From: CAVQFB01 sp963711675
GTDB lineage: Bacteria; Acidobacteriota; Terriglobia; Terriglobales; Acidobacteriaceae
Reading direction: 5' to 3'
Assembly (NCBI GenBank): GCA_963711675.1
Contig: CAVQFB010000003.1
Span: 62,001 to 126,000, forward strand
Length of the DNA: 64,000 nucleotides
Both the position numbers and the translations under genes were made by a program. Shown here piece by piece: positions 48,608 through 56,917 of this stretch. How positions within the stretch are numbered: the stretch's first letter is position 1; the number at the start of each line of letters is the position of its first letter. The notes under the pieces are model-generated. The model saw only the letters and a list, made by a program, of their open reading frames with translations. It ran no database searches and was not told where the DNA came from.

Positions 48608-50311
48608 CTAGATCCCGACGTTAAGTTCGGGATGTTCTCGCACCAACTTCTGGCGGGTGGCGGAACGCGCGGCCTTTCCGGCGGTACTCTTTACGATCCA
48701 TTTGGGAGGTTTTAGGAAGATCGTCCGAGCCGCCACGCCGAGGCCCGCCACGATTCGGGTACGGATTTCTCGCTCGATCTCCAGCGCATGGGCGAGAAGT
48801 TCCTCGCGGTCGACTTCAGCAACGACGATGATTTCCTCGGTCCCGAGATCGGGATTGTACACGCCCAACGCGATCGCACGGCCGTCATGAACGGCGGAGT
48901 GGCTGGCGACAATTTCCTCGATGTCCTGGGGATAAATGTTCTCGCCGGCAATGATGAGGAGGTCCTTCTTGCGGCCGACAACATAGAGTTCGCCATCAAG
49001 ATAGAAACCAAGATCGCCGGTGTGATACCAGCCGTCGATGATTGCCTGGGTTGTAAGGTCGGGCCGATTGTAGTAGCCCTCAAAAAGGCAGTCGCTCTTC
49101 ACGAGAATTTCGCCAATACAGCGATGAGAGAGGACGGCGCCGGAATCGGACACGATACGAACCTGGTGGTTGGGCAGCGGCCGGCCCGACGACGTGAACA
49201 AGATTGCACCGGGGGTGCCTTCCGTTACCGGAACGATTCGATGCCTGCCGCGAAACTGTTGGCCATCGGCCCAAATACGTGCGGGACCGGACGGATGATG
49301 GATGTCCGATTGAGTCACGGCAAAGACGTTCTCAGCCATGGCGTAGGAGGATTGCAGGACCGTGTTTTTGATCGCGAAAGCACCCTGAAACTCAGTCATG
49401 CTGTCAGCGCGGACGGGTTCTGAACAGTTGATTAAGGCACGGAGCGATGAAAGATCGTATTGCGTCTGCCGACTCTTTAGCGTGCGCCGGGGCACAAACT
49501 GAAAAGCAAAGTTCGGCATCCAAGCCAGAGTGCAATTGTGTTCGCTGATGATCTGCAACATGGTTTCCGGATGCATCACCCAGTCCAGGGGCGACTGCAT
49601 GACGACCGGCATATGGCAAGCCATGGGCAACATGAAGCAGGCAATCAGTCCCATGTCGTGGTAGAGAGGAAGCCAGCTGTAAACGCGATCCTTTGCGCCG
49701 TCTATCTCCAGTGCGTGGGCCAGATGCTCCAGTTGGCGGAGCACGGCTCGATGGGTAAGTGCCACGCCCTTCTGCAGTCCAGTAGTGCCCGCCGAGTGTT
49801 GGATGAATGCGATGTGGTTGGGCTGAAGGTTCGGAGATTGAGTGTGCGGATCGGGAAAACCATTCTCTTCATCGGCCTCCGAACCGTCGCCGGCACGGAG
49901 CAGCACAGCCCCCTCACCGAGGGATACATGCCCGAGCATCTCGGGTGGGAACTCGTGGTCGATCACGACCGCCTTGGCGCTGATATTTGCGGTTACGCCA
50001 GCCAGACCCGAGCGGTATTTCGAAGCCTCAACCTTAAAATTAGGATATGCAAGCAAGGTGGGCACCGCTCCCAGCATCATGGTTCCGACAAACATCGTCA
50101 TCGCGGGAATGCCCTGCGGCATGACGATAACCACGCGGTCCCCTGCGTTCAGAGCGTGGTCACGAAGTACCCTCGCTTGTAGGCGCGCACGCCGCCGAAA
50201 CTCCGCAAACGTTACCGTCTCTCGCTCATCTTCATCGATCCAGGCCGTCACGAAGGGACGGTCCGGGGGCGCCGCATCGAGAGCGTCGATCAGGGTGGGG
50301 AATCGGACCAC
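48608..50311 (-). CDS. Fatty-acyl-AMP ligase-like adenylating enzyme
   Basis: 567 residues from GTG 50311. Adenylate-forming motifs are clear: P-loop IQHSAGTTGLQKGVALTH, the FAAL-typical YSWLPLYHDMGLIACFMLP, YAMAENVFAVTQS, GWYHTGDLGFYLDGELYVVGRKKDLLIIAGENIYPQDIE, and the C-terminal catalytic Lys in STAGKAARSA. FAALs activate fatty acids as acyl-adenylates and load them on carrier proteins. The adjacent ACP gene fits this. The 133-base upstream region is shared with the divergent MBOAT gene. Confidence 0.88.
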   Translation of the reverse strand: MVRFPTLIDALDAAPPDRPFVTAWIDEDERETVTFAEFRRRARLQARVLRDHALNAGDRVVIVMPQGIPAMTMFVGTMMLGAVPTLLAYPNFKVEASKYRSGLAGVTANISAKAVVIDHEFPPEMLGHVSLGEGAVLLRAGDGSEADEENGFPDPHTQSPNLQPNHIAFIQHSAGTTGLQKGVALTHRAVLRQLEHLAHALEIDGAKDRVYSWLPLYHDMGLIACFMLPMACHMPVVMQSPLDWVMHPETMLQIISEHNCTLAWMPNFAFQFVPRRTLKSRQTQYDLSSLRALINCSEPVRADSMTEFQGAFAIKNTVLQSSYAMAENVFAVTQSDIHHPSGPARIWADGQQFRGRHRIVPVTEGTPGAILFTSSGRPLPNHQVRIVSDSGAVLSHRCIGEILVKSDCLFEGYYNRPDLTTQAIIDGWYHTGDLGFYLDGELYVVGRKKDLLIIAGENIYPQDIEEIVASHSAVHDGRAIALGVYNPDLGTEEIIVVAEVDREELLAHALEIEREIRTRIVAGLGVAARTIFLKPPKWIVKSTAGKAARSATRQKLVREHPELNVGI

Positions 50312-50444
50312 ACGTCATTGTAGTAGATCAGATCGAGTGTTCTTGTAACCAGAGACGGAGCCCACTATTCTTGTTCGCTGACCCGCTGCAGCGAGAGTTC
50401 GCCGCGGGTGCACGTAGTTCGGCTTTATCTGGCACAAGGGAGGG

Positions 50445-51905
50445 ATGTTGCTACAAGGCACCCTGTACGGTCTGATTTTTCTGCTTTGTGTAGTGATGTT
50501 CGCTAAGGTCCGCTCGCGAAAGGTACGGCAGGCCGTTCTTCTAATTGCCAGCTACATACTTTATTTCACGTGGGGGATCTGGTTCGCGGCTGTCCTCTTC
50601 ACTTCCACAATGATGAACTTTTTTCTCGGAGAATGGCTCCGGCGAAAACCTGCCTGGGGCGTGTTGTCGACCGGTGTTGTTTTGAATCTGGTGCTGCTGA
50701 GCAGCTTCAAATACCTACCGGAAATCGCGGTTCACATCCCTTTGTCATCGGTGCAAAGGTTCTCACATCTTGCGTTGCCCTTGGGGATTTCGTTCTGGAC
50801 CTTTCAGGCGATGAGTTACCTGTTTGACCTCTACCGTGGAGAGGAACTCGATCCATCTTTTTTCGAGTTTGCCCTGTATATGGTTTTCTTCCCGGTTACG
50901 ATTTCCGGGCCGATCTGCCGCATGCCAGAAATGCTTCCGCAATTCCGCTCCGAGGAAGCAATGCCCTGGAATGACATCGTACGGGGATTCAGCCGTATTG
51001 CGATGGGCGTCTTGATGGTGCTATTAGCTCGACTTCTAGGCCAGGGCATTCTCGCCGGTGACGGGATCAATACTGGGTTCGATCACGCTACGCGCTGGAG
51101 CGGCACGGACGTCTGGTGCCTGGGATTTGGATACGGATTGCAGCTTTTTTTCGATTTCGCTGGTTACTCGCACATCGCGATCGGCGCTGCCAAAACGCTG
51201 GGATTCACCTTGCCCGAGAACTTTGCGCGTCCTTTTCAATCCACAAGCGCCTCGATCTTCTGGACGCGATGGCACATGTCCCTGTCGTTCTGGATACGCG
51301 ACTACGTTTTCCTGCCATTGGCAACTTTGCGCCGTGAAGTCTGGTGGCGAAATCTGGCTTTAGTGCTGGCGATGGTTCTATTCGGATTGTGGCATAGAGC
51401 GAGCTTGCTCTTCCTGCTGTGGGGCTGCTATCACGGCGTGCTTCTGGTGCTGCATCGACAGGTGCAACAGTTACAGCGCACGTTCGACTGGACGCCCCCC
51501 GCAATCCTCTGGACGCCAGTTTCATGGATTACGACGATGGCGGCCATCAACCTGGGGTGGATATTCTTCCGTGCCAAGTCTCTCGCCGAGGCGCGTCAGA
51601 TGCTGTCGGCAGTCGTTTGGCCACCGAGGTATCCAGGACATTTTTTGAGCGGAAGCTTGTACCTTCTAGTCGCGGCTCTGGCCTTGGGATATGTAGCGGT
51701 GCTTTTGGTGATTACCGCGCTCGATCACTATTCGGTTGAAGCGGAGCAGCCGCGAAACGGTTTGCATTCGAAGATTTTTGCAGTGATGGCTCGTGGGCGC
51801 TGGTTTTGGATCGCGCCTCTATATGCCGTGGCGTTGATTTTCCTGCTGATCGTGACGTTCGCTCACGGTACCAGCGCGGCTCAATTCATGTATGGCAATT
51901 TCTAA
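50445..51905 (+). CDS. Membrane-bound O-acyltransferase (MBOAT; DltB/AlgI-like)
   Basis: 486 residues, many membrane helices. ATG follows AGGGAGGG. MBOAT landmarks include PLGISFWTFQAMSYLFDLYRG, FALYMVFFPVTISGPICR, FFDFAGYSHIAIGAAKTLGF, NFARPFQSTSASIFWTRWHMSLSFWIRDYVFLPL and VLFGLWHRASLLFLLWG with the catalytic His. Such proteins pass an acyl group across the membrane to an extracytoplasmic acceptor. The facing FAAL and ACP genes would supply the acyl donor, and the convergent SGNH gene a partner, as in Dlt or alginate acetylation. Confidence 0.93.
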   Translation: MLLQGTLYGLIFLLCVVMFAKVRSRKVRQAVLLIASYILYFTWGIWFAAVLFTSTMMNFFLGEWLRRKPAWGVLSTGVVLNLVLLSSFKYLPEIAVHIPLSSVQRFSHLALPLGISFWTFQAMSYLFDLYRGEELDPSFFEFALYMVFFPVTISGPICRMPEMLPQFRSEEAMPWNDIVRGFSRIAMGVLMVLLARLLGQGILAGDGINTGFDHATRWSGTDVWCLGFGYGLQLFFDFAGYSHIAIGAAKTLGFTLPENFARPFQSTSASIFWTRWHMSLSFWIRDYVFLPLATLRREVWWRNLALVLAMVLFGLWHRASLLFLLWGCYHGVLLVLHRQVQQLQRTFDWTPPAILWTPVSWITTMAAINLGWIFFRAKSLAEARQMLSAVVWPPRYPGHFLSGSLYLLVAALALGYVAVLLVITALDHYSVEAEQPRNGLHSKIFAVMARGRWFWIAPLYAVALIFLLIVTFAHGTSAAQFMYGNF

Positions 51906-51919
51906 ACCGAGAAGTATTG

Positions 51920-53623
51920 TTATTCGACAAGCGTGCCATCAGGGGTAAAGACGGGGAAGCCATCCCACGGACGGGAGAGTCGCAACTGCTCTACTGCGGC
52001 AGCGCGGTTGTGTTCGAAGAGGAACAGGCCGAAGTTATAGTGCAAGACGCGATCGTCAGGTTTTCTCCCGATTGCCCATTCATACTGGGCGGCCGTTTCC
52101 TCCGGGCTTTCACCGGAACCTTCCGCTTTGATCATCAGCCTTAAGATCTGATCGGAGTGATTCAGTTGATTGGTGAATGGAGGCTTTTGCAGGCGCTGCA
52201 GCATTTCCGTTGCTATACGGGAACGGTCATGATCTGTGAATGCCAGCAGCCGCTCGCAATCAGCCTCAGAGGGAACGTCGGCCTCCCGCAAGGAGTGACT
52301 GGTATCTGTAGGAAACTTGCTCACGATCTCAAGGAACATCGCGCGAGCGAGCAGATAATTGCCCAAGGGAGTCATGTGAACGTGCTCGTACACGAGTTCG
52401 CTGCCGATGATTCCGTTTGCGCTCTCCTTGGAAAAGATTTCCTCAGCGTCAACCAACTCCACACCGGAAGACGAAGATGCTACGGAGCGGTTGATATCGT
52501 TAATGCTGCTGTCCGCACGAAAACGGAGCGTGTCGAGATCACGGGCGCGAAGAAAATGTTCTTTGGCAGCCGGATAGTTTCCCAGCATCCACAAGCAGCG
52601 GGCAATACGGAATTCAAGCTCTGCATACTGGCCGTCAATGTTGATCGCCGCGAGGTACGCTTTCAATGCCTCAGCATAGGATCTCGAATTTTCTAAGTCA
52701 GATCCCTGTTGAACCAGTGTCAACCATGAACGGAGGTCTTCTTGTCGTAAGTCCTCGCGGTGAAGAGATGCGAACGGGCCACAGTCTTTCAGGTTTGTGG
52801 ATACCGTACTAATAATGACCCGGGCGCCAGAACTCTGAGCAACGGCCACGGTGTCGCGCAGATTTCTTTCGAAGTTATCATAGGTTGACCGCAGGAGCGG
52901 CGAGGTGGCTCTAACCTGCTTATCGAGAAACATCTCCATCCCGCCCCATTCCCTTTTTTGAGCGCCGATCCGGGTGAGCAGCTGGCCGGTGCGCGTGGAG
53001 CGAATGAAGATACTGCTGCGGATCACCGGCAGGCTCATGGCGGAGGACGTGAGCGCCGTTCCTGGGCCGTAAGGTCCAACGACTTCATTGTTGCCCGAGT
53101 AGATGATGAAAACATCCGGGCGGAATTTGGCCAACCCCTTCGCAATCGGAAGCAGAACGTGGGAGTTGATGGCAACGCTGCCGGTGTTTACGACTTCAAA
53201 CCTCATAGAAGGGAAGTGCTCCCGCAGCATGACTTCCAGGTATCGGCTGAAGCCGTAGGCTGGATCGGGGTCCCCCATGGCCGCAGATTCTCCGAGCACA
53301 AAAATCCTGAAGGTCCCCTGCGGCTTCTCCGCCGGAATCGCATAGGCCTGGGGTGTTTTGATCATGCCTGGCGGGAAGAACGGGGCGGGAAAGAACAGGT
53401 TGTAGCAAGAGGCGGGACGGTTCTGCACGGTGCAGGGAACTGTAAGATCTGTAGGAAACCCGACGCCGAAGAGGCGCAATGCGCCTTCGATCACGCCCAA
53501 CAGCAACACGGTCACGAAGAGGGCGCCGGTGACCCGGGGTGCCCAATAGCGGCCTCGACTCGAGCGTTGTGTGTCTGTATGCGCAGGCATCCTTGCGAAC
53601 CGTTTTCCCGATGCTGTCGTCAT
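51920..53623 (-). CDS. Membrane-anchored SGNH hydrolase with TPR-like helices
   Basis: 567 residues. One N-terminal membrane helix (VTGALFVTVLLLGVIEGALRLF, about 31-52) puts the rest outside the membrane. SGNH blocks: IFVLGESAAMG with Ser about 113, NTGSVAINSHVLLPIAKGL, IIYSGNNEVVG and VYEHVHMTPLGNYLLA with ExxH at about 413-416 rather than DxxH. Between the third and last blocks lie TPR-like helices (YAEALKAYLAAINID, then LEFRIARCLWMLGNYPAAKEHFLRARDLD), and more follow at the C-terminus. It converges on the MBOAT gene, 14 bases apart. It likely acts as the DltD/AlgX-like extracytoplasmic partner in acyl transfer. Confidence 0.82.
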   Translation of the reverse strand: MTTASGKRFARMPAHTDTQRSSRGRYWAPRVTGALFVTVLLLGVIEGALRLFGVGFPTDLTVPCTVQNRPASCYNLFFPAPFFPPGMIKTPQAYAIPAEKPQGTFRIFVLGESAAMGDPDPAYGFSRYLEVMLREHFPSMRFEVVNTGSVAINSHVLLPIAKGLAKFRPDVFIIYSGNNEVVGPYGPGTALTSSAMSLPVIRSSIFIRSTRTGQLLTRIGAQKREWGGMEMFLDKQVRATSPLLRSTYDNFERNLRDTVAVAQSSGARVIISTVSTNLKDCGPFASLHREDLRQEDLRSWLTLVQQGSDLENSRSYAEALKAYLAAINIDGQYAELEFRIARCLWMLGNYPAAKEHFLRARDLDTLRFRADSSINDINRSVASSSSGVELVDAEEIFSKESANGIIGSELVYEHVHMTPLGNYLLARAMFLEIVSKFPTDTSHSLREADVPSEADCERLLAFTDHDRSRIATEMLQRLQKPPFTNQLNHSDQILRLMIKAEGSGESPEETAAQYEWAIGRKPDDRVLHYNFGLFLFEHNRAAAVEQLRLSRPWDGFPVFTPDGTLVE

Positions 53624-53903
53624 AGTATGCCGTGGTAATGACAGGGCTGGACCGGATCTGGCTCCGTGGGCCTAACCGCGGCGTCAGGTCCAATCATCCA
53701 GCCCGTGGGTATTCGTGCATTGCAATTGCCAAAGCGGCGATGCGTTCGCATACGTATTAGTCTTTCCTTTCAATGTCTTACCAGTAGAGCCGGCGACAAT
53801 TTCTCATTGAGAGTCGCGAGAGCGAGCCATTCCCCTCAGCCAACGCGCGCTTTGCCGCGCCTAAGTGCAGAAGATCGAAAGTCGCCACCGCCTGAGCGCG
53901 GCG

Positions 53904-55817
53904 CTATTTTGTTTTGGGTTTCCCAATGGCCGGAGCGGCAACACCGGTTGCACTGTGCGCGACTCCATGACAAGTCAACGTGCAAGTCTGGGAGCTTCGG
54001 TTGTAGGCGATTGGCGCGCCGCCATTCGGGCCAACCACGTTAGCGTCAAAGTTCACGAGACGTTCTCCGCTCACGTTTGGAGAAACTGCGCCCATGCCGT
54101 GAGCGGTGTGACACACCGAGCAGGTAAAACCCTCCTGGGCCACGTGCAAGTTGTGTTGTGGAAAGCTTGTGTTGGCGAGAATCTGGGTCAGATCGTGGCA
54201 CTTTGCGCACATCGCATACGGTCCAGCCGCGCTCAGATCAGGGTTGGGAAAAAGATTGGTGACGGGGCCCCCGGGCACGGCCGCCTGGCTGAACTGGTAG
54301 TTGCGCTCCAGGATGTGCGCGTTGACGGAGCCATGCGGGCCGTTAGGTCCGCTGCCCCCGAACTCGCGATTGTCATCGCTGTTGTGACAATCGGTGCAGA
54401 AGATGCGTGTCCCGACCATGCGCCCCGAGGCCGTGCCATTCTCATTCAGCATGTTAACCAGGAGGCTCGGCTGAGGCAGGGGACTGGTCCGATCGTGTGT
54501 CAGCGGATGACTTGAGGTTGCCGTCGAAGCGAATTCCGGAATGTCGTTCAAGGAGTCGGGCGCCAATACCACTCTCCGGGGAGCATATCCATAGATGATG
54601 AGCCTCTGCTTACCAGTACTCGTACCATGACAACGCAGACAGGTCTCATACTGATTGATCGCTGGGATCAGCACGGTTACGCCGTCCGCTGCGCTGACAC
54701 CGGTCGCTCCAGCCTGCGACGGACGCAAGGTGGGAGGCGCAGCAAACGCCAGGACCGCATTGGACGCATGCGCATTGTGGCAGTCGACGCAGGTTGAGTG
54801 ACGACTGTTGTTCAGCACGCCCGCCTCGGAGGCATCGTGGAAGTTAGTACCCGAAGGCAAAGGATGGCCGACCTTGGCTGGTCCTGAGATTTCTGCCATT
54901 ACATTCGCCGGCACCGGAGACAAAAGCGTCCCGCCACCGTGACACGTCATGCAATCCTGCGTCGGGGGATCATTCGCGGGCGCGGGCGGTGTGGCTGGTC
55001 GTAACAGTCGCGCGGGCGTAACAGCCTGGTGGGACATGTGACAGGAAGAGCATGCGTTCGCGCCCACGGTCAGGTAAGAACCCACATGGGCATCGGGTGA
55101 AACCTGGTTCGTCGCCGTTTGATGAATGCTGTTCGGCCAACCAGCCAGGGGATTGACTTGACCCTGAACCACGCGTGTCGGATCGTGGCAGGCAAGGCAC
55201 ATCTGGGCATTCGAACTGTCCCGCACCAGAAAATTCTGCGCAATCTTGTCGATGCCTTGCACGTGCGGGTTGTGACAACTTGTGCATTCAATGTTGCCTT
55301 TGACGAGCTTCACGGCGCCTGTCGGATCGGCTGTCTTACCTTGCGAAACCAGCGATGCCGCCAGGTTCGCCGCGTCTTTCAAAGGCATGACCAGGCTGAA
55401 CGGGTGAGACCCGGTCAGGGTGGTTCCAAATGAATCGAGGCTATTCAAGTGTCCGGTCGTAGGCAACTGGCCGTACACTGCCGACTGGCCAACGGCTACG
55501 GTCCCATCATGGCAACTCAAGCACAGACTGCTCGTCACGCCCAGTGTCGGTTGCGTGTTGCCCTGCTCGTGATAGGTCGTGCTGTTGTAGGGAGTGTAGG
55601 TTTGCTGCGATAGAGTCTGGTTCCAGAGGGGAGTCACGCCGCCCAGGCCGCTGTGCGGAGCGTGGCAGAACGTGCAGCCCAGGCTGCCTTGGGAATACAC
55701 GGACGCGCCACTGGCTGCCGTAAGGTTGTGCATCCCCAGGACGTCGCCGGGCGTTTGCGTCATCGCGACGCCACAGGCCAGAACCACCACGCAAACCGAT
55801 GAGAGGATCGCCTTCAC
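53904..55817 (-). CDS. Secreted multiheme cytochrome c (11 CXXCH plus one CX3CH)
   Basis: 637 residues from GTG 55817; the start overlaps the stop of the upstream NHL gene (GTGA). A signal peptide ends near TQTPGD. Heme sites in order: CTFCH, CLSCH, CTSCH, CLACH, CSSCH, CMTCH, CVDCH, CLRCH, CTDCH, CAKCH, CSVCH and a final CTLTCH with a three-residue spacer, about 12 hemes. CHAPHSG, CLSCHDGT, SHPFS and CHNPHV recur as in nanowire and porin-conduit cytochromes. It is the last gene of the barrel-NHL-cytochrome operon and is probably periplasmic or cell-surface exposed, passing electrons through the barrel. Confidence 0.92.
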   Translation of the reverse strand: MKAILSSVCVVVLACGVAMTQTPGDVLGMHNLTAASGASVYSQGSLGCTFCHAPHSGLGGVTPLWNQTLSQQTYTPYNSTTYHEQGNTQPTLGVTSSLCLSCHDGTVAVGQSAVYGQLPTTGHLNSLDSFGTTLTGSHPFSLVMPLKDAANLAASLVSQGKTADPTGAVKLVKGNIECTSCHNPHVQGIDKIAQNFLVRDSSNAQMCLACHDPTRVVQGQVNPLAGWPNSIHQTATNQVSPDAHVGSYLTVGANACSSCHMSHQAVTPARLLRPATPPAPANDPPTQDCMTCHGGGTLLSPVPANVMAEISGPAKVGHPLPSGTNFHDASEAGVLNNSRHSTCVDCHNAHASNAVLAFAAPPTLRPSQAGATGVSAADGVTVLIPAINQYETCLRCHGTSTGKQRLIIYGYAPRRVVLAPDSLNDIPEFASTATSSHPLTHDRTSPLPQPSLLVNMLNENGTASGRMVGTRIFCTDCHNSDDNREFGGSGPNGPHGSVNAHILERNYQFSQAAVPGGPVTNLFPNPDLSAAGPYAMCAKCHDLTQILANTSFPQHNLHVAQEGFTCSVCHTAHGMGAVSPNVSGERLVNFDANVVGPNGGAPIAYNRSSQTCTLTCHGVAHSATGVAAPAIGKPKTK

Positions 55818-56917
55818 TGTTTCCCACCATTCGCCGCGTGGACCAGGGCGTAGTAGTGAAATACCTGAACCCGCCGATTAAATGAGTCCACCACGTAGAT
55901 GCGATCCTTGTTGTCGATCTCCAGTCCTGCCGGCAACTGGAACTCGCCCGGTCCCGTCCCCTTCTGCCCGAAGTAGTACAGGAGTCGCCCCTCCCGGTCG
56001 AAAACCTGCACCACTCCCCACTGTCCGTCGACAACATAAAGGTGTCCCTCGGAATCGAAGCCGATCCCTTTAGGACGAAACATCCATCCCGCACCATCGC
56101 CGACTTTCCCGATGGCGTAGCGGAACGCGCCTGAGCGGTCCAGCACCTGCACGCGGAAATTCATCGCGTCGACCACGACCAGATCCGAGCCATTGAGCCG
56201 CAATTCCGTCGGAAAGTTGAACTCTCCATCGCCGGTGCCGGTTTTCCCGATGGTCTGAAGGACGCTGCCCTGCATGTCCATCATGTAAATCTTGTTGCGC
56301 AGCGTGTCAGTCACGTAAATGCGCTGGGCGGCGGAATCCACAGCGATTCCCGTCGGACGCTTGAAATATCCCTCGCCACCCTTCAGGCTGCCGATCGCGC
56401 GCCGGAACTTTCCGCTCGGGTCGAAGACGAACACCTTGCCCGACTGGGAGTCGGTCACGTAGATGTTGTCCTGCGCGTCAACGGTCACGCATTGCGGGGT
56501 AAGCATCGGGTCTTTCCCGGCATCGCGGCGGGAGATGAACTTGTACTTTTGCTGGGTGAAATCGAAGATGTGCACTCCAGCGGCAGCAGTGTCGGTAACG
56601 AGAATGCGCCCGTGCGAGTCCGTTGCGACGCTGTAGGGACTTACCAGGTAGTGGAAATCGGGTTCGCCAGCGACGACATCGACTACCCGCGTCCAGAAAC
56701 TGCGCTTCGGCTTGACTTCGCGCTCCAGGCTAAAGGAGCGTTCGAATGCCAGCTTCCGTCCGCCATCGAGTAACAGGTCCGGCGGGGGCGGCGGGCCGAT
56801 CGTCTGCTTGGAATGCTTCGAAGCCGCAGCCGAGACCGCCAGCAATACGGTTAGAGCGATAGCCAGTCCCGCGCGGAAAGCTGGTCTGCTCGTCCCGGTT
56901 AGAAGAAGTCGAACCAT
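55814..56917 (-). CDS. Secreted NHL-repeat beta-propeller of the cytochrome operon
   Basis: 367 residues from ATG 56917, overlapping the barrel gene end by 19 bases and the cytochrome start by 4. Signal peptide about residues 14-33. NHL blades: YSVATDSHGRILVTDTAAAGVHIFD, CVTVDAQDNIYVTDSQSGKVFVFD, GIAVDSAAQRIYVTDTLRNKI, GIGFDSEGHLYVVDGQWGVVQVFD and GLEIDNKDRIYVVDSFNRRVQVF. Six blades are likely. Propellers of this type accompany multiheme cytochrome export loci. A role in assembly or docking of the cytochrome is inferred, not shown. Tight overlap indicates translational coupling. Confidence 0.88.
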   Translation of the reverse strand: MVRLLLTGTSRPAFRAGLAIALTVLLAVSAAASKHSKQTIGPPPPPDLLLDGGRKLAFERSFSLEREVKPKRSFWTRVVDVVAGEPDFHYLVSPYSVATDSHGRILVTDTAAAGVHIFDFTQQKYKFISRRDAGKDPMLTPQCVTVDAQDNIYVTDSQSGKVFVFDPSGKFRRAIGSLKGGEGYFKRPTGIAVDSAAQRIYVTDTLRNKIYMMDMQGSVLQTIGKTGTGDGEFNFPTELRLNGSDLVVVDAMNFRVQVLDRSGAFRYAIGKVGDGAGWMFRPKGIGFDSEGHLYVVDGQWGVVQVFDREGRLLYYFGQKGTGPGEFQLPAGLEIDNKDRIYVVDSFNRRVQVFHYYALVHAANGGKQ

